Shown: positions 26,985 through 34,448 of the stretch, piece by piece
Layout: each line of letters opens with the position of its first letter
How positions within the stretch are numbered: the stretch's first letter is position 1
Source: an uncultured Collinsella sp.
Lineage (GTDB): Bacteria; Actinomycetota; Coriobacteriia; Coriobacteriales; Coriobacteriaceae
Length of the DNA stretch: 64,000 nucleotides
NCBI GenBank assembly: GCA_900540935.1
Contig: UQHW01000009.1
Span: forward strand, 8,232-72,231
Reading direction: 5' to 3'
The notes under the pieces: model-generated
What the model saw: only the letters and a program-made list of their open reading frames with translations
The model's database searches: none
Told to the model about the DNA's origin: nothing
Position numbers and translations under genes: made by a program

Positions 26985-27007
26985 TTCACTAATGTTATTT
27001 TAGTGAA
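26985..27007. promoter_or_regulatory. Operator-like palindrome before the radical SAM operon
   Basis: TTCACTAA-N7-TTAGTGAA, a perfect 8-bp inverted repeat, about 20 bases before the operon's first start codon. Position and symmetry suggest a repressor site. No dedicated regulator gene lies in the cluster. Confidence 0.5.
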
Positions 27008-27023
27008 CTAAGATGTTTACTAT

Positions 27024-27052
27024 AAGGTATCCATTTATAAACGTATTGTCAA
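27024..27052 (-). promoter_or_regulatory. Candidate promoter of the radical SAM operon
   Basis: On the minus strand TTGACA (27052-27047) is followed after 17 bases by TACCTT (27029-27024). The -35 box is perfect, the -10 box poor; transcription would start close to or inside the inverted repeat at 26985-27007. Confidence 0.35.
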
Positions 27053-27286
27053 ACATATATTGCTAAAACAGAAACAATTTATAGACTGAGTGGTCGTATT
27101 CTTTGGGCGATTGCTCCTATAATCTAGCCTTCGCTGTTGTCGGGAGGGAAGGTCTAGGACTCCGTTATTATGTTGAAACGCTTTAACACCTTTGACGTTC
27201 TCACGTGTTTTTTGTTTCAAAAGCGTTAGGATGGGACTCGTAGCGTGGGGCGTAATGGGTGCCCCGCACACGATTGGAGGCTATCA

Positions 27287-28453
27287 ATGGCTAATCGTTT
27301 CGTTCTCAATACCATCTCTTATCATGGTTCCGGCGCCATCAAGGAGATCCCCGGCGAGCTCCAGCGTCGCGGCTACAAGAAGATCTTCGTCTGCTCCGAC
27401 CCCGATCTGGTCAAGTTCGGCGTTACCGCTAAGGTGACCGACGAGCTCGACGCTGCCGGCATCGCTTGGAGCCTCTACTCCGAGATTAAGCCCAACCCCA
27501 CGATCCAGAACGTCAAGGACGGCGTCGAGGCCTTCAAGGCCGCCGAAGCTGACGCTATCGTGACCATCGGTGGCGGCTCCTCCATGGACACCGCTAAGGC
27601 CATCGGCATTATCATCAACAACCCCGAGTTCGCCGACGTCCGCAGCCTCGAGGGCGTTGCTCCGACTAAGAACCACGCCGTGTTCACCATCGCCGTGCCG
27701 ACGACCGCCGGTACCGCCGCCGAGGTGACCATCAACTACGTCATCACCGACCCCGAGAAGGTCCGCAAGTTCGTGTGCGTTGACACCAACGACGCCCCCG
27801 AGGTCGCTGTCGTCGACCCCGATATGATGGCCTCCATGCCCGCTGGTCTGACCGCTTCCACCGGCATGGACGCTCTGACCCACGCCATCGAGGGCTACAC
27901 CACCAAGGGCGCTTGGGAGCTCTCCGACATGTTCCACTTTGAGGCTATCAAGCTGATCAGCGAGAACCTGCGCGACTCCGTCGCCGAGGCCAAGTCCGGC
28001 AAGCCCGGCTCCGGCCGCGAGGGCATGGCTCTTGGCCAGTATGTCGCCGGCATGGGCTTCTCCAACGTTGGCCTGGGCATCGACCATGCCATGGCTCACA
28101 CCCTGTCCGCTCACTACGACACCCCGCACGGCGTCGCCTGCGCCATGCTGCTGCCGATCGCCATGGAGTTCAACAAGCCGGTTTGCGCCGAGCGCCTGGC
28201 CAAGGTTGCCGTCGCCATGGGCGTTGACACCACGGGCATGAGCACTGACGAGGCTGCCGATGCCGCTATCGCCGCCGTTAAGCAGCTCTCTGCCGACGTG
28301 AACATCCCGCACGTCTGCGAGGCCATGAAGGCTGACGAGATCGAGGTCCTGGCCAAGGACGCCATGGCCGACGCCTGCTTCCCGGGTAACCCGCGCGAGG
28401 CGACGCTCGACGACGTCATCGAACTCTTCAAGAAGATCTGCCCGGCTGCCTAG
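27287..28453 (+). CDS. Iron-containing alcohol dehydrogenase (FucO/lactaldehyde reductase-like)
   Basis: About 388 residues, normal for group III dehydrogenases. NAD-binding TIGGGSSMDTAKAIG, and metal ligands in MDALTHAIEGY (D, H), GIDHAMAHTLSAHYDTPHG (two H). It reduces small aldehydes such as lactaldehyde to alcohols with NADH, or the reverse, under anaerobic conditions; the exact substrate is not visible. Start ATG 27287 has TGGAGG 6 bases upstream. Codon use is strongly biased to C/G-ending codons, like a highly expressed gene. Single gene with a strong terminator. The spacer before it (27008-27286) is AT-rich and belongs to the island edge. Confidence 0.9.
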   Translation: MANRFVLNTISYHGSGAIKEIPGELQRRGYKKIFVCSDPDLVKFGVTAKVTDELDAAGIAWSLYSEIKPNPTIQNVKDGVEAFKAAEADAIVTIGGGSSMDTAKAIGIIINNPEFADVRSLEGVAPTKNHAVFTIAVPTTAGTAAEVTINYVITDPEKVRKFVCVDTNDAPEVAVVDPDMMASMPAGLTASTGMDALTHAIEGYTTKGAWELSDMFHFEAIKLISENLRDSVAEAKSGKPGSGREGMALGQYVAGMGFSNVGLGIDHAMAHTLSAHYDTPHGVACAMLLPIAMEFNKPVCAERLAKVAVAMGVDTTGMSTDEAADAAIAAVKQLSADVNIPHVCEAMKADEIEVLAKDAMADACFPGNPREATLDDVIELFKKICPAA

Positions 28454-28506
28454 CCTCGTTTGGTGTTCTTTCGCCTGTAGGCGTATGGTCTTTTGACTTG
28501 CCACTG

Positions 28507-28538
28507 GCCCCGCCGCGCGTAGCGCGGCGGGGCTTTTT
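28507..28538 (+). terminator. Terminator of the alcohol dehydrogenase gene
   Basis: Perfect 12-bp stem GCCCCGCCGCGC / GCGCGGCGGGGC with a GTA loop, followed by TTTTT. Confidence 0.93.
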
Positions 28539-28613
28539 GTGCTGCGTCGATGCCCCGAGATGGGCAAAACCAAGGCATACTGCCCGCTGCGGATAGGTGG
28601 TGCACTTCCCAGC

Positions 28614-28847
28614 GTGCATTTTTGGGAGTATTCAGCAAGCTCTTAAAAATGCATAACGTTTTGAATGGCCCGTAGTGGCCCGCAGACGCCCATCGACAGC
28701 CATTGTGGGCGGGCTATCGATGAGCGGAGGGGGTTGTTACTGAGTTTTTGCTTTGCGACGACCTGCAACACTGCTGTAACCGCGTCGTTTTGTCGTTTGT
28801 GATGGGGCCGTTGGGGCCCACGGTGCTGAATACTCCGTTTTTTGCAC
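28614..28847. repeat. 234-bp element with 24-nt inverted ends (copy 2)
   Basis: Left end GTGCA-T5-GGGAGTATTCAGCA (28614-28637), right end TGCTGAATACTCC-GT5-TGCAC (28824-28847). Relative to copy 1 at 5425-5657 the ends are nearly identical, and the one base that differs in the inner helix (T to A) is compensated in the opposite end (A to T), so pairing is kept. The interior is mostly unrelated. The rest of the 28454-29057 spacer holds the dehydrogenase terminator and, after the element, a GGGGTACC stretch and AT-rich sequence. Confidence 0.65.
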
Positions 28848-29057
28848 GGTCCAAGGTGGGGTACCCTGAGACGAAATAAAAAAATGCCTCATTTTTATGC
28901 AGATACCGATAGAATTTATGCAAGATTCGGGTTGTAAATCGTGCGCGTGCACAAAACCGGTGCGGGGACGTCGGGAGGCGGTTCGGCTCCTAGGGCATTG
29001 ACCGTGCAGAACGGTTAAAATCGGGACTCGGTCTTAGTTTTACTTGGAAGGATGCAT

Positions 29058-30101
29058 ATGGCTTCTAATGTTGGTGCTTCTCTAGAGGGGACGCTCTCCT
29101 ATATTGCGGGACAGCTTAAGACGCTGACTTCTATTGCCTCGCCTACGGGCTATACCCGTGCGGCGACTGATTATCTGATGGAGACGTTGCGCGATATGGG
29201 CTTTGGGCCCGAGCGCTCCAATAAGGGCAATGTGCTCGTTGAGCTTGGTGGTGAGGGTGAGCCGCTCGTGTTGGCGAGCCATGTCGATACCCTGGGCGCC
29301 ATGGTGCGCTCCATTAAGGACAATGGTCGCCTGCGCCCCACGACTCTCGGCGGGCATCAGTGGTCTACGGCCGATGGCGAGAACTGCACCGTTTATACGC
29401 GCGACGGCAATGTCTACACGGGCGTGGTCCTCAATACCGAGCCTTCGGCGCACGTGGCCGATGAGCCGGTCAAGACCATCGAGAAGAACATGGAAATCCT
29501 GCTCGACGAGAACGTTGACAGCAAGGACGATGTGCTCGAGCTGGGTATTCAAACCGGCGACATCATCGCTATGGATCCGCGCACCACGGTGACGGAGAGC
29601 GGCTACATCAAGAGTCGCTTCCTTGACGATAAGCTGTCCGCGTCGATTCTGCTGGGTTTGGCCCGCGCCGTCGCCGAAGGCGAGGTGACGCTTTCGCGCA
29701 AGGTTTCGTTGCTCTTTACGGTGTACGAGGAGGTCGGCCACGGCGGTGCCTTTGTGCCGGCCGACACGCGCGAGATGATCAGCGTGGACATGGGCTGCGT
29801 GGGTGACGACCTGGGCTGCACCGAGCGCATGGTTTCGATTTGCGCCAAGGATTCGGGCGGTCCGTACAACTACGACCTGGTAACCACGCTGTCTAACATC
29901 GCGCGCGAGCTGGAGCTCGATTACGCCATCGATGTGTACCCGCACTATGGCTCCGACGTCGAGGCCACGCTCTCGGCCGGCTACGACATTCGCCATGGTC
30001 TGATCGGCCCCGGCGTGTACGCGAGCCACAACTACGAGCGCAGCCACATCGACGGCGTGCGCAATACCTACGAGCTCGTTCGCGCCTACGTTCAGCGCTA
30101 A
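29058..30101 (+). CDS. M42-family metallopeptidase (aminopeptidase)
   Basis: About 347 residues. Metal-site motifs of M42/M20-clan enzymes: ASHVDTLG (H, D), FLDDKLSA (bridging D), VYEEVGHGG (catalytic E and metal E), ISVDMG (D) and YASHNYERSH (H). This predicts a two-zinc or cobalt aminopeptidase forming large multimers in the cytoplasm that trims peptides. ATG 29058 is preferred because GGAAGG lies 6 bases upstream; ATG 29052 directly touches that site. Single gene. Confidence 0.9.
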   Translation: MASNVGASLEGTLSYIAGQLKTLTSIASPTGYTRAATDYLMETLRDMGFGPERSNKGNVLVELGGEGEPLVLASHVDTLGAMVRSIKDNGRLRPTTLGGHQWSTADGENCTVYTRDGNVYTGVVLNTEPSAHVADEPVKTIEKNMEILLDENVDSKDDVLELGIQTGDIIAMDPRTTVTESGYIKSRFLDDKLSASILLGLARAVAEGEVTLSRKVSLLFTVYEEVGHGGAFVPADTREMISVDMGCVGDDLGCTERMVSICAKDSGGPYNYDLVTTLSNIARELELDYAIDVYPHYGSDVEATLSAGYDIRHGLIGPGVYASHNYERSHIDGVRNTYELVRAYVQR

Positions 30102-30152
30102 CGATGCAGCGGCCTCGGCTGACATGGCAGTACCGACCGAGGCCGTCCTCTC

Positions 30153-30223
30153 TAAGTTGCGGTGAAATAGGGACTGTTTGGCGGTTTTAAACGCTTAAGC
30201 AGCCCCTATTTCACCGCAACTTA
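30153..30223. repeat. Palindrome TTGCGGTGAAAT... (copy 1)
   Basis: TAAGTTGCGGTGAAATAGGG (30153-30172) pairs perfectly with its complement at 30204-30223, 31-base loop. Related arms occur at 41197-41258. Here it lies between the convergent M42 peptidase and mnmA genes and could stop transcription from both sides, although no T run is present. Confidence 0.7.
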
Positions 30224-30237
30224 TGAAGGGGATGGGG

Positions 30238-31338
30238 CTACTTGATGGCGCCGGTCACGGTGCCGCCGCCCAAGACGACGTCGCCGCGGTAGATAACGAC
30301 TGCCTGGCCGGGGGCGATGGCTCGTTGCGGCTTGTCAAAGGTCAAGAGCATCTGCCCGTTTGCGCCGCGCGTGAGCACTGCCGCCTGGTCTTTCTGACGG
30401 TAGCGGTACTTGGCACCTACGCGAATGCCGCCGGCGTCGAGCTCCGCCTCCATGCGTGCGTCCGGCGCACTCCAGATCCACTCATCGGCAGTTAGCGCCG
30501 AGGCCGCCAGGTCCTCGGCCTCGCCCAAATGCACGGTGTTGTTGGCGGCGTCGACGCCCGTCACATACACGGGATGCGCCATCGCGACGCCCAGGCCCTT
30601 GCGCTGGCCGATGGTGTAGCGCAGCGCGCCGTTGTGGCGCCCGACCACGCTGCCGTCGCGCCACACAATGTCGCCCGGTGCAGCGGGATGTCCGCAGCGG
30701 CGCTCGATATAGCCCGCGTAGTCACCGTCTGGAATAAAGCAGATGTCCTCGCTTTCGGCCTTCTGGGCGTTGGTGAAGCCCTGCTCGGCGGCTATGCGGC
30801 GCACGTCGCGCTCTTTGTCTAGGCCTGCCAGCGGAAAGATCGTGTGTGCCAGGCGCTCCTGCGTAAGCGAATACAAAAAGTAGCTTTGGTCCTTTTTGGG
30901 ATCTTCGCCGCGATGGAGCTGCCAGGTGCCGTCTGCCGCCTGGCTTGTTTTGGCGTAATGTCCCGTTGCGATGTAGTCGCAGCCCATGTCCAGCGCCGCG
31001 TCGAGCAGCGCGCCAAACTTAATGTGGCGGTTGCAGATAATGCACGGATTGGGCGTCAGCCCCTCCCGGTAGGCGCTCACAAAGCGCTCGATAACGCTGT
31101 GGTCGAACGTCTGCTGCAGGTCGAGCACGCGATGGGGGATCCCCAAGCGCTCGGCGACGGCCTTTGCATCGGCGATGTCGCGGTCGACCTTGCTCATGCC
31201 CGTGGCGGGGTCGGGCGCGGGGCAGGTGAGGCGCATGGTGGCGCCGACGCATTCGTATCCCTGGCTTTTGAGCAGGTACGCGGTCACGCTGGAATCGACG
31301 CCGCCGCTCATGGCGACGAGCACGCGCTTGTTGTGCAT
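30238..31338 (-). CDS. mnmA: tRNA-uridine 2-sulfurtransferase MnmA
   Basis: About 366 residues. PP-loop VAMSGGVDSSVTAYLL at the N-terminus, first catalytic Cys region NPCIICNRHIKFG, YIATGHYAK, KDQSYFLYSL, second Cys SEDICFIPDGDY, then the C-terminal beta-barrel with RYTIGQRKGLG. It adds sulfur to C2 of the wobble uridine in tRNA-Lys, -Glu and -Gln. Start ATG 31338 has AAGGAG 9 bases upstream; the open frame continues upstream into cysK's end, but that part is antisense noise. Downstream of cysK on the same strand, separated by a terminator, so it probably has its own promoter. Confidence 0.95.
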   Translation of the reverse strand: MHNKRVLVAMSGGVDSSVTAYLLKSQGYECVGATMRLTCPAPDPATGMSKVDRDIADAKAVAERLGIPHRVLDLQQTFDHSVIERFVSAYREGLTPNPCIICNRHIKFGALLDAALDMGCDYIATGHYAKTSQAADGTWQLHRGEDPKKDQSYFLYSLTQERLAHTIFPLAGLDKERDVRRIAAEQGFTNAQKAESEDICFIPDGDYAGYIERRCGHPAAPGDIVWRDGSVVGRHNGALRYTIGQRKGLGVAMAHPVYVTGVDAANNTVHLGEAEDLAASALTADEWIWSAPDARMEAELDAGGIRVGAKYRYRQKDQAAVLTRGANGQMLLTFDKPQRAIAPGQAVVIYRGDVVLGGGTVTGAIK

Positions 31339-31368
31339 GGGGAGGTTCTCCTTGGTGGCATGTGGCCA

Positions 31369-31406
31369 AAAAAGAAAAGCGGCGCGGGAGGCTGGTTCCG
31401 CGCCGC
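31369..31406 (-). terminator. Terminator of cysK
   Basis: On the minus strand a perfect 9-bp stem GCGGCGCGG / CCGCGCCGC with a 10-base loop is followed by TTTTCTTTTTT. A second weaker hairpin (31453-31499, TGAGCCCAG / CTGGGCTCA) lies just before it. Confidence 0.85.
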
Positions 31407-31516
31407 AGACATTGTAGCAAGTTCGGGCGTCATGTGGGACACCCTGTTGGGATGAGCCCAGACTGCCGGGAGAGAGGAGACCGGTTCGTCCTGGGCTCAA
31501 CCTTTGGGCGACAGAC

Positions 31517-32455
<939 letters not shown>

Positions 32456-32519
32456 GGTGAACCTCCAAAGTGTTCAAATGACTGGATACTGTGTGTTTTC
32501 ACGGTGTGTGTAACAGCCA

Positions 32520-32582
32520 AACCCATAAACCTTATGGGTTGTTCTTTTTGCTGTTGGCAAGCATAGTAGGCACTAAAGCCTA
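32520..32582. promoter_or_regulatory. Candidate operators between cysK and the Rrf2 regulator
   Basis: Two inverted repeats lie in the 253-base divergent spacer: AACCCATAA-ACC-TTATGGGTT (32520-32540, perfect) and TAGGC-N6-GCCTA (32567-32582, perfect). They are good candidates for Rrf2-family binding. The first is followed by CTTTTTG on the plus strand and could also fold in RNA. Confidence 0.4.
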
Positions 32583-32708
32583 GTAACGCAATAGGAAATA
32601 GAAGATTATTACGAGTCGATTAACCAGCTTGACGGGAATAGGTATTTTCAAAACCAATTTTTCGGCTAGAATTTCTACGAATTAAAAGACCGAAAGGCAG
32701 CAATATAT

Positions 32709-33137
32709 ATGTTGGTTTCCACAAAGGGCAGATATGCCCTGCGCGTTATGGTCGACCTGGCCGAGCACCAGGCGGCCGGCCGCATTCCCCTCAAAGAGAT
32801 CGCCGCGCGTCAGGGGATTTCGGAGAAGTATCTGGAGAACATCTTGGCTACGCTCGTCCGCGCCAATATGCTCTCGGGCATGCGCGGCAAGGGCGGCGGC
32901 TACGTGCTCACGCGCCCGCCCGAGCAGTACACGGTGGGCGAGATCTTGCGCCTGACCGAAGGCAGCCTGGCACCGGTCGCATGCCTGGACGGCGACTGCA
33001 AGGGCTGCTCGCGTTCGGACGAGTGCCCCACGCTCGACGTGTGGAAGAACCTGGACAAGCTCATCAACGACTACCTCGACGGTGTGACGCTCGATGCGCT
33101 CGTTGCCCCCAACGAGGGCTACGACTACGTCATCTAG
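32709..33137 (+). CDS. Rrf2-family transcriptional regulator (CymR/IscR-like)
   Basis: 142 residues. N-terminal winged helix MLVSTKGRYALRVMVDLAEHQ, IAARQGISEKYLENILATLVRANML, RGKGGGYVL, which is the family signature. A Cys cluster follows (ACLDGDCKGC, DEC), resembling the cluster-binding Cys of IscR, so it may sense Fe-S or cysteine status. Start ATG 32709, with AAAGG about 12 bases upstream. Divergent from cysK, so probably a cysteine or Fe-S regulator; which of the two is not decided by the sequence. Confidence 0.9.
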   Translation: MLVSTKGRYALRVMVDLAEHQAAGRIPLKEIAARQGISEKYLENILATLVRANMLSGMRGKGGGYVLTRPPEQYTVGEILRLTEGSLAPVACLDGDCKGCSRSDECPTLDVWKNLDKLINDYLDGVTLDALVAPNEGYDYVI

Positions 33138-33206
33138 TCCCACCTGCCATTGGGGGACGGGGTAGAAATGGTCGATTTTCTTGCCCTCTGAGGCTTGGCA
33201 AATGAC

Positions 33207-33243
33207 AAGGCCGCCCATCGTTGCGATGGACGGCCTTCGTTTT
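33207..33243. terminator. Bidirectional terminator, Rrf2 gene / holin-like gene
   Basis: AAGGCCG-C-CCATCG / CGATGG-A-CGGCCTT with a TTG loop and one mismatch, followed by CGTTTT on the plus strand; it lies between convergent genes. Confidence 0.75.
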
Positions 33244-33274
33244 GGCATGTTGTGGCGGTTCGTATCCGGTCGCT

Positions 33275-33640
33275 TTAGTTCCTGGCGATGCTGTCGAGAA
33301 TGCTGCGCATGATGGATACCAGGATGCTGCCCATAAAGGCCGATCCAAAGCCGGCAATGGAGATACCCGCTCCCAGCAGATTGACCGACAGGTAGCTGGC
33401 CAGCTCGAGCATAAAGCTGTTGACTACGAGCTGAAAAATACCAAGCGTGATAATAGTGAGCGGCAGTGAGATGACCGTCAGGAACGGCTTGACGAGCGAG
33501 TCGACGATGTTGAGGAACAGTCCCACGAAGGCAAAGCAGACCCAAGCCTCGGCAAAGCCGAAGGGTTGGATACCGGGGACGAGGAACGTGGCGATCGCGA
33601 TGGCGATCGAGGTGAAGAGCCAGTTAAGCATAAAGCGCAT
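33275..33640 (-). CDS. YvlD/phage-holin-4-like membrane protein
   Basis: 121 residues, four hydrophobic segments (WLFTSIAIAIATFLV, AWVCFAFVGLFLNIV, SLPLTIITLGIFQLVVNSFML, ILVSIMRSIL). The motif VGLFLNIVDSLVKPFLTVISLPLTIITLGIFQLVVN is the hallmark of the chromosomal YvlD group (annotated as phage holin family 4). Despite the name, no phage genes are near; the family is linked to envelope functions. Start ATG 33640 has AAAGGA 8 bases upstream. Single gene. Confidence 0.85.
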   Translation of the reverse strand: MRFMLNWLFTSIAIAIATFLVPGIQPFGFAEAWVCFAFVGLFLNIVDSLVKPFLTVISLPLTIITLGIFQLVVNSFMLELASYLSVNLLGAGISIAGFGSAFMGSILVSIMRSILDSIARN

Positions 33641-33964
33641 GGCGTGAATCCTTTCTTGCGCCGGGGTTGCTGGCGTCGCGTGAAGCGGCTTGCGGCGGCG
33701 ACCTGGATGGTTGCGCGGGCGCGCCGCGGTGTTTGGGCGCCCATTGTCTCAAATATTCGTGGAGCTTACGTGCGCATATGGTTTCTAAACGGCGTTCGTC
33801 CTGAAAAACGCGCCGCTGGCAGAGAGTCTTGTCGCTTTAGTTTGGTGGTGTGCTACACTGCTACGGGCAAAAGCCACAGGCGTTGCCCTATTGCATAGAA
33901 CGGGTGAACGATGCCCGATGTCAGTATCAACTTCGATGCCTTTTGGCGGGTTTGGCGGTGATCG
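33641..33964. other. Divergent intergenic region (holin-like / TrpR-like)
   Basis: About 320 bases. No RNA gene or supported coding frame seen. TACACT at about 33853 could be a -10 box for the TrpR-like gene, without a good -35. Confidence 0.3.
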
Positions 33965-34264
33965 ATGAATATCGAGAACATGTTTGACAAGCCTGATGTC
34001 AAGCAGCTGGTCCACGCATTTAGCCTTTTGGACGACGAGAAGGATATCCAAGCGTTTTTGACCGATATCTGCACGCCGCGCGAGATTTGCGACCTTTCTC
34101 AGCGTTTGCAGGTTGCGCGCTATTTGGACGAGGGCGAGCCTTATGTTGAGGTTCAGGCCCGTACCGGCGCTTCGTCCACCACGGTGAGCCGCGTTTCAAA
34201 GGCGCTGAACGGCGAGTACGGTGGCTACCGCAAGATCCTCATTAAGTTGGAGGATGGCGAGTAG
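33965..34264 (+). CDS. TrpR-like protein of the YerC/YecD family
   Basis: 99 residues. The sequence DICTPREICDLSQRLQVARYLDEGEPYVEVQARTGASSTTVSRVSKAL is a TrpR-type helix-turn-helix (EVQARTGASSTTVSRV recognition part) as in YerC/YecD proteins, thought to be repressors; the ligand and targets are unknown. ATG 33965; a weak GGTG is the only ribosome-site-like sequence. Followed by a terminator at 34291. Confidence 0.85.
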   Translation: MNIENMFDKPDVKQLVHAFSLLDDEKDIQAFLTDICTPREICDLSQRLQVARYLDEGEPYVEVQARTGASSTTVSRVSKALNGEYGGYRKILIKLEDGE

Positions 34265-34290
34265 GCCAGCGACAACATTGAATTACGAAG

Positions 34291-34315
34291 AACCGTCCCT
34301 CCGGGGGCGGTTTTT
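34291..34315 (+). terminator. Terminator of the TrpR-like gene
   Basis: AACCGTCCC / GGGGCGGTT stem around CTCC-G, followed by TTTTT; 26 bases after the stop codon. Confidence 0.8.
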
Positions 34316-34448
34316 ATATGCCTGCAATCGGCTGGTGCGTTGGGTTCAGGTTGCTTTGTACCAAAAGATGGAACTGCGGTGGCAATGTGTCCGCTTGGGC
34401 GGGTAGGATGGATGCATTGATTATTGCGAACGGTTTGAGCGGAGGACC

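Noticed and set aside
31462..31490. Similarity of CTGCCGGG...CCGGTTCGTCC here and at about 50748-50780
   Set aside because: Shared pieces are short and GC-rich and the surrounding hairpins are built differently; likely chance.
33275..33640. Prophage because of a holin-like protein
   Set aside because: The YvlD-type group is chromosomal; no other phage genes, integrase or att sites are present.
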